From the NCBI GenBank assembly GCA_964635995.1, contig CAZWRA010000005.1, positions 1-43,104 of the forward strand: a stretch of 43,104 bases of DNA, read 5' to 3'. Position numbers and translations under genes: made by a program. Every line of letters starts with the position of its first letter. The first letter of the stretch is position 1. This document shows positions 26,064-35,278 of the stretch, piece after piece. The DNA is from JAGQLF01 sp964635995. GTDB lineage: Bacteria; Patescibacteriota; Dojkabacteria; J137. The notes under the pieces are model-generated. The model saw only the letters and a list, made by a program, of their open reading frames with translations. It did no database searches and had not been told where the DNA came from.

Positions 26064-27980
26064 TTATATGTCTAGCTCAGCCTCCTGACTATAAGTCTGA
26101 ATATATTTCTTTCTTGGAGGAACATCATTACCCATTAAAATATCGAATAATTTATCAGCTTCTTCAGCGTCTTCAATTATAACTTTTTTTAGTACTCTAG
26201 TTTCTGGGTTCATAGTTGTCTCCCATAGTTGTTCTGCATTCATTTCTCCCAATCCTTTAAATCGCTGAATTGAAAGGGATTTCTTAGTGTCTCGTTGTTT
26301 TAATAACTTTTGTAATTCAGCATCATCTTTTACCCATACAGTATCATTCGCTCCAAAATTAACCTTGTATAAAGGAGGTTGGGCAATATATAAATGTCCA
26401 TTCTCAATAATTTTTCTTAAATGTCTATAGAAAAGTGTTAAGTTCAAAGTTGTTATGTGTGATCCATCGACATCCGCATCGGCCATAAGAATAATTTTAT
26501 GGTATCGAAGTTTTGAAATATCAAATAAATCACCAATTCCAGTTCCAATCGCCTTAATTAAATCAGCAACTTTTTCACTTCCCAATACCTTATCTAACCT
26601 ATATTTTTCAGAGTTAATTGGTTTTCCAAAAACTGGAAGAATAGCTTGATTATGCCTATTTCGTCCTTGTTTTGCTGGTCCTCCAGCTGAATCTCCCTCT
26701 ACAATATATAGTTCAGACTCTTCAGGTTTCTTACTTGAACAATCAGCTAACTTACCTGGTAATCCACTTCCCTCTAATGCTCCTTTTCTTACAACAGCAT
26801 CTCTTGCAGCTTTTGCAGCACTTCTAGCTTTACTTGCAAGGATAACTCTACTTGTAATTGCTTTAGCTTCTTTTGGATTTTCAATTAAGAATGCTTTTAG
26901 TTCTTTTTCAACAAGTTGTCTTACTGGCCCTGTAACTTCAGTATTATTTAATTTAATTTTTGTCTGTCCTTCAAACTGAGGGTCAGAGATTTTTACAGAA
27001 ATTGCAGCTGTTAATCCTTCTCTTACATCATCTCCAGTTAACTTAATGCTCTTCTCTTTTTCAATTCCAAATTCACTAATATAATTATTAATAGTTCTAG
27101 TTAATGCTGATCTTAAACCTGATAAATGTGTTCCTCCTTCTGGATTATTAACATTATTTGCAAAAGCATATTCTCTAACTTGAAGATCGTCAGTGTACTG
27201 AATTGCTACTTCTATATCTACTTCTTCTACTACATCTCTTGCATAGAAAACTTTATTCTGAATCGGATTTAAGTGCATATTAATATGTCGAACATATGAC
27301 TTTAATCCTCCTTCAAAGAAGAACCCGTAATATTGATCTCCATTCTCACTTTTATGAATATATGTAAATCTAACGCCACCATTTAGATAGGCATGCTGCC
27401 TTAATCGATCTTGAATTTGTTTATCTTTAAATTCAACTGTTTCGAATATTGTGTCATCTGGAAGAAAATTAATAACAGTTCCCTGCTTATCAGATTTTCC
27501 TATTTCTTTTACAGGATAAAGAGCTACTCCTTCTTCATATTCTTGAACATAAAGTTTTCCATCTTTATGAACTTCAATCCTGCATTTTTTTGATAACGCG
27601 TTTACAACTGATAATCCCACTCCATGTAATCCAGAGCTTACTTTATATGTTTCACTATCAAATTTACCTCCAGCGTGTAAAACAGTAGCTGCTAATTCAA
27701 GAGCACTTACTTTTTCTGTAGGGTGAATATCGACAGGAATACCTCGTCCATTATCAGTGACTGTTACTGACCCATTTTCTTCTAAAGTTACAGAAACTTC
27801 TGTCGCGTAACCAGCTAGTGCTTCATCAATTCCATTATCAACAAGCTCCCAAATCATATGGTGCAGACCTTCATTATCAGTACCTCCAATATACATAGCA
27901 GGTCGTTTCCTTACTGCCTCTAAACCTTTTAAAACTCTAATATTCGATGCTGAATACTCTTTTTTTTCACTATCTGCCAT
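26064..27980 (-). CDS. gyrB: DNA gyrase subunit B
   Basis: This 638-aa ATPase subunit has the GHKL ATP site (ELVDNGIDEALAG, Glu45 and Asn49; later GLHGVGLSVVNALS). It also has the TOPRIM motifs VEGDSAGG and DADVDGSHI, and the C-terminal QRFKGLGEMN. TOPRIM acidic residues bind Mg2+ for DNA cleavage with GyrA. It lies between a small membrane protein and gyrA. The second TOPRIM motif reads GDSAGGPAKQGRNRHNQAI, with Pro where Ser is common. Confidence 0.98.
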   Translation of the reverse strand: MADSEKKEYSASNIRVLKGLEAVRKRPAMYIGGTDNEGLHHMIWELVDNGIDEALAGYATEVSVTLEENGSVTVTDNGRGIPVDIHPTEKVSALELAATVLHAGGKFDSETYKVSSGLHGVGLSVVNALSKKCRIEVHKDGKLYVQEYEEGVALYPVKEIGKSDKQGTVINFLPDDTIFETVEFKDKQIQDRLRQHAYLNGGVRFTYIHKSENGDQYYGFFFEGGLKSYVRHINMHLNPIQNKVFYARDVVEEVDIEVAIQYTDDLQVREYAFANNVNNPEGGTHLSGLRSALTRTINNYISEFGIEKEKSIKLTGDDVREGLTAAISVKISDPQFEGQTKIKLNNTEVTGPVRQLVEKELKAFLIENPKEAKAITSRVILASKARSAAKAARDAVVRKGALEGSGLPGKLADCSSKKPEESELYIVEGDSAGGPAKQGRNRHNQAILPVFGKPINSEKYRLDKVLGSEKVADLIKAIGTGIGDLFDISKLRYHKIILMADADVDGSHITTLNLTLFYRHLRKIIENGHLYIAQPPLYKVNFGANDTVWVKDDAELQKLLKQRDTKKSLSIQRFKGLGEMNAEQLWETTMNPETRVLKKVIIEDAEEADKLFDILMGNDVPPRKKYIQTYSQEAELDI

Positions 27981-28010
27981 AAACAGATTCTAAGCTTAAA
28001 AATATTGACT

Positions 28011-28523
28011 TTACTTTATACCATTTTTTCTGGAAGTTGCATTAAAAAAGATGTGTTTTATAGTTACTTCAAGCTCTCCGATGATTGGGGTACTATAAAC
28101 TAAGATAGCAGCCAGTAATACGGACATAAAACTTATTAGGACATCCTCTACTTGTGCATTTCTTCCATCAATAAAGCTTTGTAGGTATTCATCAATACCT
28201 GCAATTATAAGTGATAATAACACACTGATAACAACAAGCAAGCTTTCAATAATTAATACAAAAACAATATCCTCTGATTTCTCTTTTTTTGAATGCCACT
28301 GAGATAATCTTGTTACAGTTGTTCGAAATGTTGAAATTAGTGATCGATAAATCAGAATAAATAGAAGACCGTAAAGTGTCATTCTATAAATTGTTTTTAT
28401 TAAAAATTCAAATTCATCATTTTGATTAGCTAAATGAGGTACTGTTGCTAACCAAAAAATTAGAAAAATATATGCAATAGTTGTTCCCCAAGCATATATC
28501 AAAAAAGCTATCTTTTTATTCAT
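28011..28523 (-). CDS. Small polytopic membrane protein, 170 aa
   Basis: Four hydrophobic segments are visible (about 5-27, 45-63, 86-108 and 128-150), separated by short charged loops, one with HSKKEKSED. No family is recognised. Its start overlaps the stop of the holB-like gene by ATGA, so they are coupled, and gyrB follows after 30 bp. This operon position does not reveal its role. Confidence 0.78.
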   Translation of the reverse strand: MNKKIAFLIYAWGTTIAYIFLIFWLATVPHLANQNDEFEFLIKTIYRMTLYGLLFILIYRSLISTFRTTVTRLSQWHSKKEKSEDIVFVLIIESLLVVISVLLSLIIAGIDEYLQSFIDGRNAQVEDVLISFMSVLLAAILVYSTPIIGELEVTIKHIFFNATSRKNGIK

Positions 28524-29179
28524 AATTTAGATAATTGTAATAAAACTGATCCAGCGACAAGCTTTGTATTTACGCTAGATTTCAAAGCTATCTGCCATTT
28601 CTCTATCCATTCTATCATATTAGTTTCCCTATTCCACTCTGGATCTTCAAGTGATTTTATAAGCCAGAAATTAAGAAAATTTTCTACAAAACTAATAAAA
28701 TTATTTCTATTTTGGGCTAAATCATAGATTTCTTTTTTCTTACTAAAGTAATCACTTTTTATGAGATCACTTACTTCTTCATACTTACTTTCTACCTCGC
28801 TTCTTATTTCGATAATCCTGCATCTTGAAAGTACTGTATCTAAAAGTGCACTCTTATTGTCCGTAACTAAAATAATTTGAGAAAACCTATGAGGTTCTTC
28901 TACAACTTTTAGTAATGCATTTTGAGCTTCTTTAGTTAAAAAATTTGCATTAAAAATAAAACAAATTTTAGGAGAGTCCGATTTAAGCGAGTTCCAACTT
29001 ACAACATTTTCAATATCCTCTACTCCGATACTCATCTTACCCTCTTTAATGTCAATTTCTAACTCGTAATTCTTATCTGGAGTGGTTTGATTTATAGATT
29101 CAATAAGTTTATAAGCTTCATCTTTAAAAGAAGTTTTATCTTTTACTTGCTTAATTATTATTAATGATTGAAAATACAT
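28520..29179 (-). CDS. holB: DNA polymerase III delta'-like protein (short form)
   Basis: The central part matches clamp-loader delta': an internal strand KICFIFNANFLTKEAQNALLK, the sensor-like EEPHRFSQIILVT, and LLDTVLSRCRIIEI with the SRC motif. At 219 aa it is much shorter than typical delta' (about 320 aa) and has no Walker A loop. Delta' does not need ATP, so it could still serve in the clamp loader; the N-terminal region up to residue 50 is reduced. It could instead be a delta'-like paralogue. It is divergently oriented from the pilus operon, with a 74-bp gap. Confidence 0.78.
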   Translation of the reverse strand: MYFQSLIIIKQVKDKTSFKDEAYKLIESINQTTPDKNYELEIDIKEGKMSIGVEDIENVVSWNSLKSDSPKICFIFNANFLTKEAQNALLKVVEEPHRFSQIILVTDNKSALLDTVLSRCRIIEIRSEVESKYEEVSDLIKSDYFSKKKEIYDLAQNRNNFISFVENFLNFWLIKSLEDPEWNRETNMIEWIEKWQIALKSSVNTKLVAGSVLLQLSKL

Positions 29180-29253
29180 AAATTTAGCTATCTTAGATTA
29201 AAATTTTCTTCAAAATAGTGTAAATTAATAGAGAGCACAAATAAATATATCAT

Positions 29254-31059
29254 ATGGATTCAAGCCAAGCAGTACAACAGAATATTGGTGGTGAGGCAAC
29301 TGTAAAAAATGTTAGAGGTCTTACTAATCTTTTAGATGCTCTGCTTACAAAAGGATTAATAACTAATGAGGCATTTAATTCCGTAAAATTCGAATCTATA
29401 AATTCTGGAAAAAGTTTTGAAGAAATATTATTAGAGAAAGGAATTGTAAGCTCACAAGATATTGCAAGAACTCTCTCAGAAATGAGGGGAATTGGATATA
29501 TTGACATTGCAAATGTTGCTATCCCTCTAGAAATTTTACAACTAGTTCCTCTCGATGTAGCTAGAGAAAATCAAGCAATTATTTTCGAAAATCTTCCAAC
29601 AAAAGCTAAGGCTGCTATGCGTGATCCACTAGATCTACAAAGGGTAAAATATTTAGAATCAATAATCGGAAAGGAGATAGAAGCTTATTATGCTCCTGTT
29701 CAAGACATACAAACTGTGTTGGATACAAAGTACGGAGCTCAAATTGGAAGTGAGGTAACAGAAGCTTTAGAAGAAGTTGGTGACACATCATTGACAAACC
29801 TTGCAGGCGGAGACATGAGTTTATCTGAAGGCGATGCTTTAGGAAGTGCTCCAATAATAAAAATTGTCAATATGATTATGCAGTATGCAATTAAGCATAA
29901 AGCATCTGATATTCATATTGAGCCTAGAGACGCAAAGGTATCAGTAAGATTTAGAATTCGAGGAGTTTTAAGCGAAAAATTAACAATCCCCCTTAAACTA
30001 CTCTCTGCTGTTGTAACAAGAATAAAAATTCTTTCAAATTTAAAAATAGATGAACATAGAATTCCTCAAGACGGAAGGTTTCAAATTAGAGATGGAGGAA
30101 AACCTGCTGTAGATGTTCGTGTTTCAATAATGCCTAGTATCTACGGGGAGAAGATTGTAATGAGAATTTTAGAAAAATCTAAGGGAATTCTTGATCTAGA
30201 GAAAACAGGTATAAGAGGACTCGCTCTTTCAAGAATGAAAGAAGCATTAGCTAAAACTCAAGGAATTATTTTAGTAACTGGACCTACTGGAAGTGGTAAA
30301 ACTCAGACTTTAGCTAGTTCATTAAAAATATTAAACACTCCTCAGGTAAATATTATTACTTTAGAAGATCCTGTTGAAATTAGAGTTGATGGTGTTAATC
30401 AGGTTCAGGTTAATGCAGAAGTCGGTTTAACTTTTGCGAGTGGACTTAGAGCAATACTTAGACAGGACCCTGATGTAATAATGGTTGGAGAAATTCGAGA
30501 TAAAGAAACTGCTGGTTTAGCTGTTCAATCAGCTTTAGTTGGAAGACTTGTACTTTCTACAATCCACACTAATTCAGCAGCGGGAGCATTTGTTCGAATG
30601 ATTGATATGGGAATTGAGCCTTTTCTTTTAGCTTCGACTGTAAATTTAGTTGTAGGTCAAAGACTTATCCGAACACTTTGTGATTCTAAAAAACCATATA
30701 AAGCAAGTGCTCAAACAGTTCAAAAATTGCATGAAGCCTTAGACATGCTTGGTGGAATTAATATTACAAAACCAGATGGTACAATAATTCGTTTTGATAA
30801 AAATACAACTGATGTAACCCTTTATGAGCCTGTAAATACTCCAAGTTGTCAATCTGGTTATGACAGCAGAATGGGAATTTTCGAAGGACTAAAAACTTCT
30901 GAAGCTATAGCAAGTCTAGTTACTAGAAAGGAATCAATTAATGCAATTCAAGAACAAGCAATAAAAGAAGGAATGATTACAATGGTTCAAGATGGATTTA
31001 TAAAAGCTCTTGAAGGAGTTACAACCATAGAAGAAGTTTTGAGAGTACAAAATACTTAA
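29254..31059 (+). CDS. pilB: Type IV pilus assembly ATPase PilB
   Basis: This 601-aa GspE/PilB-type ATPase has an N-terminal GspE_N/MshEN-like region (about 25-150), then ASDIHIEPRDAKVSVRFRIRG. Walker A GPTGSGKT lies near 345, a Walker B region around RQDPDVIMVGEIRD near 405, and a His box STIHTNSA follows. The usual four-cysteine zinc motif before GIFE is reduced to two (LCDSKKPY and SCQSGYDSRMGIFE), so Zn may be absent. It powers pilus extension at the inner membrane and opens the pil locus. No Shine-Dalgarno sequence is found. Confidence 0.96.
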   Translation: MDSSQAVQQNIGGEATVKNVRGLTNLLDALLTKGLITNEAFNSVKFESINSGKSFEEILLEKGIVSSQDIARTLSEMRGIGYIDIANVAIPLEILQLVPLDVARENQAIIFENLPTKAKAAMRDPLDLQRVKYLESIIGKEIEAYYAPVQDIQTVLDTKYGAQIGSEVTEALEEVGDTSLTNLAGGDMSLSEGDALGSAPIIKIVNMIMQYAIKHKASDIHIEPRDAKVSVRFRIRGVLSEKLTIPLKLLSAVVTRIKILSNLKIDEHRIPQDGRFQIRDGGKPAVDVRVSIMPSIYGEKIVMRILEKSKGILDLEKTGIRGLALSRMKEALAKTQGIILVTGPTGSGKTQTLASSLKILNTPQVNIITLEDPVEIRVDGVNQVQVNAEVGLTFASGLRAILRQDPDVIMVGEIRDKETAGLAVQSALVGRLVLSTIHTNSAAGAFVRMIDMGIEPFLLASTVNLVVGQRLIRTLCDSKKPYKASAQTVQKLHEALDMLGGINITKPDGTIIRFDKNTTDVTLYEPVNTPSCQSGYDSRMGIFEGLKTSEAIASLVTRKESINAIQEQAIKEGMITMVQDGFIKALEGVTTIEEVLRVQNT

Positions 31060-31102
31060 GATTATTTTTGAATGTTCTGGTATTATATAAGTTAGCTAAG
31101 AT

Positions 31103-32602
31103 ATGCCATTAATAAATCTAAATAAAAAAGAAGAACAGAAACAAGATGACTCTGCTCCATCTCTAAATCCAGGTAATAATACTCAGACAAACACATTAGG
31201 AGAGAATATGCCATTAAGAGAAAATATTAATGTTACAACACAAAATGGAGTTAAAGAATATACAAGAACAGAAGTTCAACAACCTATGCAGACTCCACCA
31301 ATACAAAATGTTGATCCATCAATGAATTTAGATCAAAAAATTCAAAACATTGTTCCTGTACAAAAACCAGAACCATTACCACCAGTGCCTAAACCACAAC
31401 CTAATCCAATACAACAAACACCTGCACCTGTAAATTTTAATAATAATTTATTACCTGAAATACCTCAGAATACTCTTGTTCAGCAGCAATTGCAGGTTCC
31501 TGTTCAACCTCAACAACAGACTGACTTAAGTCAAATAAGTACAGCAACTATGAGCTTTATTGAAATTGTAGAAAGAACAATTTCTGAAGAAGCATCAGAT
31601 ATACATTTAACAGTTGGATATAGACCAATAATTAGAGTAGATGGAGAACTTAAAACATTAAATGCAAAAGAGCTAACTGCAGAAGAAATGGTAAAGCATT
31701 GCTCTATTGTTATCGAAAATAGAAAGGATATAAAAATTGAGGAAATAAAACAGGTTGACCTTAGTTATACGTATAAGGACAGAAGATTCAGAGTAAATAT
31801 TTTTAAAATGATGGGAACTTTGTCTTTAGTGGCTAGACTTATTCCTAAGACAATTAAATCAATTGATGAACTTGAGTTACCTCAAATTACTAAAGAATTA
31901 GCGAAGGTTCCTTCTGGATTAGTTTTACTAACAGGACCAACAGGATCAGGAAAGTCCACTACTCTAGCAGCAATTTTAAATCATATTAATTTAACTAGAG
32001 CTGAACATATTGTAACGTTAGAAGATCCAATTGAATTTGTTTTTCCTAAGGGTCAGAGTTTAATAGATCAAAGAGAAATGGGGCAGGATTTCGATACTTG
32101 GCCAAATGCTTTAAGAGCAATTCTTAGACAAGATCCTAATGTAGTTTTAGTTGGTGAGATGAGAGATTTTGAAACTATTGCATCTACTATTACAGTTTCA
32201 GAAACTGGACACTTAGTATTCGCTACTCTTCACACGAATTCTGCAGCTCAAACAATAGATAGAATTATTGATGTATTTCCAGAAAATCAACAAGAGCAAA
32301 TAAGAACTCAGTTAGCTCAAGTTTTAACTGCTGTTGTAGCTCAAAGACTGGTTCCACTTCCAGGAGGAGGACGAAAAGCTGTTCATGAAATTTTGGTAGC
32401 TACTCCTGCAGTTAAGAATGCAATTCGAGAAGGACAAACTCATCAGATTGATAATATGATCCAGACAGGACAAGACTATGGAATGATGACTATGGAAAAG
32501 TCACTTGTAGATTTAATAAAGAAAGGTTTAATTTCTATAGAAACAGCTAAAGAAGTAAGTATAAAACCTGACGAGCTTGATATTCTACTAAGCCAAGTTT
32601 AA
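31103..32602 (+). CDS. pilT: Pilus retraction ATPase PilT with Pro/Gln-rich N-terminal extension
   Basis: Residues from about 150 on are canonical PilT: ASDIHLTVGYRPIIRVDG, Walker A GPTGSGKST (about 277), RQDPNVVLVGEMRDFET, ATLHTNSA and the C-terminal AVKNAIREGQTHQID box. PilT disassembles the pilus and gives twitching or DNA uptake. The first 150 residues are an unusual disordered extension rich in Gln, Pro and Asn, with many P-x-P and QQ runs. Canonical PilT is about 350 aa, so this one is about 150 longer. The extension may tether partners, which is inference. Confidence 0.95.
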   Translation: MPLINLNKKEEQKQDDSAPSLNPGNNTQTNTLGENMPLRENINVTTQNGVKEYTRTEVQQPMQTPPIQNVDPSMNLDQKIQNIVPVQKPEPLPPVPKPQPNPIQQTPAPVNFNNNLLPEIPQNTLVQQQLQVPVQPQQQTDLSQISTATMSFIEIVERTISEEASDIHLTVGYRPIIRVDGELKTLNAKELTAEEMVKHCSIVIENRKDIKIEEIKQVDLSYTYKDRRFRVNIFKMMGTLSLVARLIPKTIKSIDELELPQITKELAKVPSGLVLLTGPTGSGKSTTLAAILNHINLTRAEHIVTLEDPIEFVFPKGQSLIDQREMGQDFDTWPNALRAILRQDPNVVLVGEMRDFETIASTITVSETGHLVFATLHTNSAAQTIDRIIDVFPENQQEQIRTQLAQVLTAVVAQRLVPLPGGGRKAVHEILVATPAVKNAIREGQTHQIDNMIQTGQDYGMMTMEKSLVDLIKKGLISIETAKEVSIKPDELDILLSQV

Positions 32603-32610
32603 AGTAAAGT

Positions 32611-33840
32611 ATGGCACTATATAAATACATAGCACTTAATTCTTCAGGTGCACAGATCGAAGGAAAAAAAGAAGCTCAAAATAAAGACGAATTATTAAGG
32701 TTATTAACTAATCAAGGGCTAACTGTAATGTCTTTAAATGAAGATATAGGCTTAGACTTCTCAAATTTAGGAAATATTGAATTAACAGGTATTAACTTAA
32801 AGACAAAAGTCCTACTTTCGAAACAGCTTGCAACTATGATTGGAGCTGGAATTCCTCTTATTCAAGCAATAAAAATTATTAGTGATCAAGCTGAGGAAAA
32901 ATTTGTTCAAGATAAATTTCAAGAAATTTATAAAAAAATTGAGGCTGGTTCTTCTCTATCTGTAGCATTTGAACAAGTTGGAGGGATTTTTTCTGAAGTA
33001 CAGATTAATTTAATAGCTGCAGGAGAAAAATCAGGAAATCTAAATGAAATGTTAAATAAAGTTGCTGAGGACTTAGAAAAATCAAAAAATTTAAGGGGGA
33101 AAATTACAGGAGCAATGATTTATCCAGCAATTATTTTTGTTGTCCTAATATTAATTATGTTCGTAATGATTGTATTCATGGTTCCTCAAATTGAGCAGCT
33201 TTATGAGAGTTTAGGAGCAGAAGACATCCCATTAGTAACAAGAATTTTAGTAGCTATAGGTCGTTTTGCTTCTAACCCACTGTTTATAGTTACAGTCATA
33301 GCAGCAGTGATAGGACTTTTCATTACTTATAGATATTTTGTTTCGAACCCTGAACGGAAGATGATTATTGATAAATTATTTATAAAGGTTCCTGTTTTTG
33401 GAAACCTTCTTTCAAAAATTCAATTATCTGAATTTTGTAGATTAACAGCAATGTTAATGAGAAGTGGTATTCCAATTATTGAAGCAATAACAATTGTTTC
33501 AAAAGCAATGCCAAGTGAAGTTTATAAAAAAATTATAATTGATAGTAAGGAGGAGTTAACAAAAGGAAATACTCTTTCAATAGGAATTGCAAAAAGTAAT
33601 ATTAATAATGCATTCCCAACAATTTTAATAAGAATTATCTCAACCGGTGAAGAGTCTGGGAAATTAGATCAGGTACTTGATGATATGTACAAGTATTATG
33701 AGTCAGAGGTTGAACAGATAACAGGAAACTTAACAAAATTGCTAGAACCGTTTATATTGGTATTAGTTGGAGGAATGGTTGCTTTCCTAGCAGTAGCAAT
33801 CTATCTTCCAATCTATACAGTAGGTAATTTTATTAACTAA
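32611..33840 (+). CDS. pilC: Type IV pilus platform protein PilC
   Basis: The 409 aa contain two T2SSF domains (about 70-195 and 270-400) and three long transmembrane helices, for example around 170-195 and 220-245 and the last 25 residues. Motifs LLSKQLATMIGAGIPLIQAI and RLTAMLMRSGIPIIEAI are family hallmarks. The platform transmits motion from PilB/PilT to the pilins. It lies 8 bp after pilT and 5 bp before the first pilin. Confidence 0.96.
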   Translation: MALYKYIALNSSGAQIEGKKEAQNKDELLRLLTNQGLTVMSLNEDIGLDFSNLGNIELTGINLKTKVLLSKQLATMIGAGIPLIQAIKIISDQAEEKFVQDKFQEIYKKIEAGSSLSVAFEQVGGIFSEVQINLIAAGEKSGNLNEMLNKVAEDLEKSKNLRGKITGAMIYPAIIFVVLILIMFVMIVFMVPQIEQLYESLGAEDIPLVTRILVAIGRFASNPLFIVTVIAAVIGLFITYRYFVSNPERKMIIDKLFIKVPVFGNLLSKIQLSEFCRLTAMLMRSGIPIIEAITIVSKAMPSEVYKKIIIDSKEELTKGNTLSIGIAKSNINNAFPTILIRIISTGEESGKLDQVLDDMYKYYESEVEQITGNLTKLLEPFILVLVGGMVAFLAVAIYLPIYTVGNFIN

Positions 33841-33845
33841 TTTTC

Positions 33846-34289
33846 ATGAAAAAGAAAAAAGGTTTCACGCTTATAGAGATAATGATTGCTATGTTTATTA
33901 TTGGGGTTTTAGTGGTCTTGTCTGTTGTCGCTATTCAAATTGTTCAAAGATCTGTTAGAAATTCTCAGCGATCAGACGCAATTAATGCAGCTAATCTCTG
34001 GATAACTAGGTATAATGGAGATAATCAAAGATATCCTTCAGAAAATTCAATAACCTTTGAGAGTGATGGAATGAAATTCACTTCAGGCACAGAAGAAGAA
34101 TTGGTTGTTGAATTAAATGGAGCAACCGCACCTGCGAATAACACTGATTCAAATGGTACTAGATATTGCTATCTAACAGAAGGAATTGGAGGAGGAAGTA
34201 CATTTAAGCTTGCAGCTGAATTAGAGGGAGGAAAAATACTTGAAGTTGGGAATGCTAGTATTGATTGTACGAATTGGAGAGAGATATGA
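33846..34289 (+). CDS. Type IV pilin, tandem copy 1, 147 aa
   Basis: The class III prepilin signal KKKKG|FTLIEIMIAM gives a 6-residue leader with Gly(-1), Phe(+1) and Glu(+5). The hydrophobic helix runs to about residue 30 and a variable C-terminal head contains a Cys pair (YCYLTE...DCTNW) for the usual D-loop disulfide. It is closely related to the next gene (shared SVVAIQIVQRS and the Cys pattern), so they are tandem duplicates. It ends in TGA, showing TGA is a true stop here. Confidence 0.93.
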   Translation: MKKKKGFTLIEIMIAMFIIGVLVVLSVVAIQIVQRSVRNSQRSDAINAANLWITRYNGDNQRYPSENSITFESDGMKFTSGTEEELVVELNGATAPANNTDSNGTRYCYLTEGIGGGSTFKLAAELEGGKILEVGNASIDCTNWREI

Positions 34290-34299
34290 TCTTAAGTTC

Positions 34300-34328
34300 T
34301 TGACATTACCTTTTTGTCTGTTTAATCT
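34300..34328 (+). promoter_or_regulatory. Sigma-70-type promoter between the two pilin genes
   Basis: TTGACA (34300-34305) and TAATCT (34323-34328) are separated by exactly 17 bp. This is the best -35/-10 pair I found in the window. It would start transcription near 34335, about 47 nt before the second pilin gene, in the only sizeable gap (92 bp) within the pilus locus. Confidence 0.6.
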
Positions 34329-34381
34329 ATTTTAAGAGGTGTATTAATTATACATGCTTTATATTTTATATACTCACAATT

Positions 34382-34828
34382 ATGAAAACCAAGAAGGGTT
34401 TCACACTAATTGAGCTAATGGTAGCCATGGGAATTATAGCCGTATTAGTTACTATGTCTGTAGTAGCCATCCAGATCGTTCAAAGATCATTGAGAGATAC
34501 TCAAAGACGAGATGTAATAAATACAGTCAACCTATGGTTAGCAGGTCATTACAATGACGAGGGAAGTTATCCCACTAAAGAAGATCTTACTTTCGAATCT
34601 AACGGAGTATTCTATAGATTCGGAACAGCAAACGAGGAACAAATAACTGATCTCTCTGGTGCTACAGTTCCATCTGCAAATCAAGATTCTTCAACAGCAG
34701 GAACTGCATACTGCTATACTACTACTAATAGTAGAGGAGCATTCCAGTTAGCTGTTAAGTTAGAAAGTGGAAGTGATGTTCAGTTAGGTAACGACGGATC
34801 AGACTGTACTAACTTTACACCTTGGTAA
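34382..34828 (+). CDS. Type IV pilin, tandem copy 2, probable major pilin, 148 aa
   Basis: Signal KTKKG|FTLIELMVAM with Glu(+5), a normal N-terminal helix (SVVAIQIVQRS) and a C-terminal Cys pair (YCYTTT...DCTNF). The codons are unlike neighbouring genes: five of six Phe codons are TTC and many Asn and Asp codons end in C, although the genome is AT-rich. That suggests selection for strong expression. With its own promoter-like sequence upstream, it is the best candidate for the main pilus subunit. It was probably duplicated from or to the preceding gene. Confidence 0.93.
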   Translation: MKTKKGFTLIELMVAMGIIAVLVTMSVVAIQIVQRSLRDTQRRDVINTVNLWLAGHYNDEGSYPTKEDLTFESNGVFYRFGTANEEQITDLSGATVPSANQDSSTAGTAYCYTTTNSRGAFQLAVKLESGSDVQLGNDGSDCTNFTPW

Positions 34829-34834
34829 AATTGA

Positions 34835-35254
34835 ATGAAAAGTAAGAAAGTAGCTGCGGCATTTAACCTAATTGAACTAATGGTAGTTATAGGGATTGCT
34901 GCAGTTATTTTTGTACTTGGAATTGCAGGTTTAATGTTAGCTCAAAGACAGTCCAGAGATTCTGAACGAAGATCTATTCTAGCTGAAATATCAGCAGAAA
35001 TTAATGAATATAGGATTATTAACTTAATTGTTCCTGAAACTAGCCAAGTAGAATTTACAGATGATGGAGTATATATAGGAGGAGTTAAGAAAATAAATTT
35101 AACTGGCTATAGGAGCTCTGGATCATCAAGTAGTAGATCAGAGACAAATTATTATTATTCTAGATCAGGAGGAGGTTTTATTCTTTGTGCGGAATTAGAA
35201 TCAGGAAGTATTACTTCAGCTGGAACAGTTGATTGTCCAGCTACTCTGCCTTAA
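34835..35254 (+). CDS. Pilin-like protein with Ala at the cleavage site, 139 aa
   Basis: The leader KSKKVAAA|FNLIELMVVI keeps Glu(+5) and the hydrophobic helix but has Ala rather than Gly at -1, a tolerated but less efficient PilD site. The head has a Ser/Tyr-rich patch (SSGSSSSRSE, NYYYSRSGGG) and two cysteines near the C-terminus. It starts 6 bp after the major pilin candidate. It is likely a minor pilin; the stoichiometric role is not visible. Confidence 0.88.
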   Translation: MKSKKVAAAFNLIELMVVIGIAAVIFVLGIAGLMLAQRQSRDSERRSILAEISAEINEYRIINLIVPETSQVEFTDDGVYIGGVKKINLTGYRSSGSSSSRSETNYYYSRSGGGFILCAELESGSITSAGTVDCPATLP

Positions 35255-35278
35255 ACTATCTGTAGTTAAAAAAGTTTT

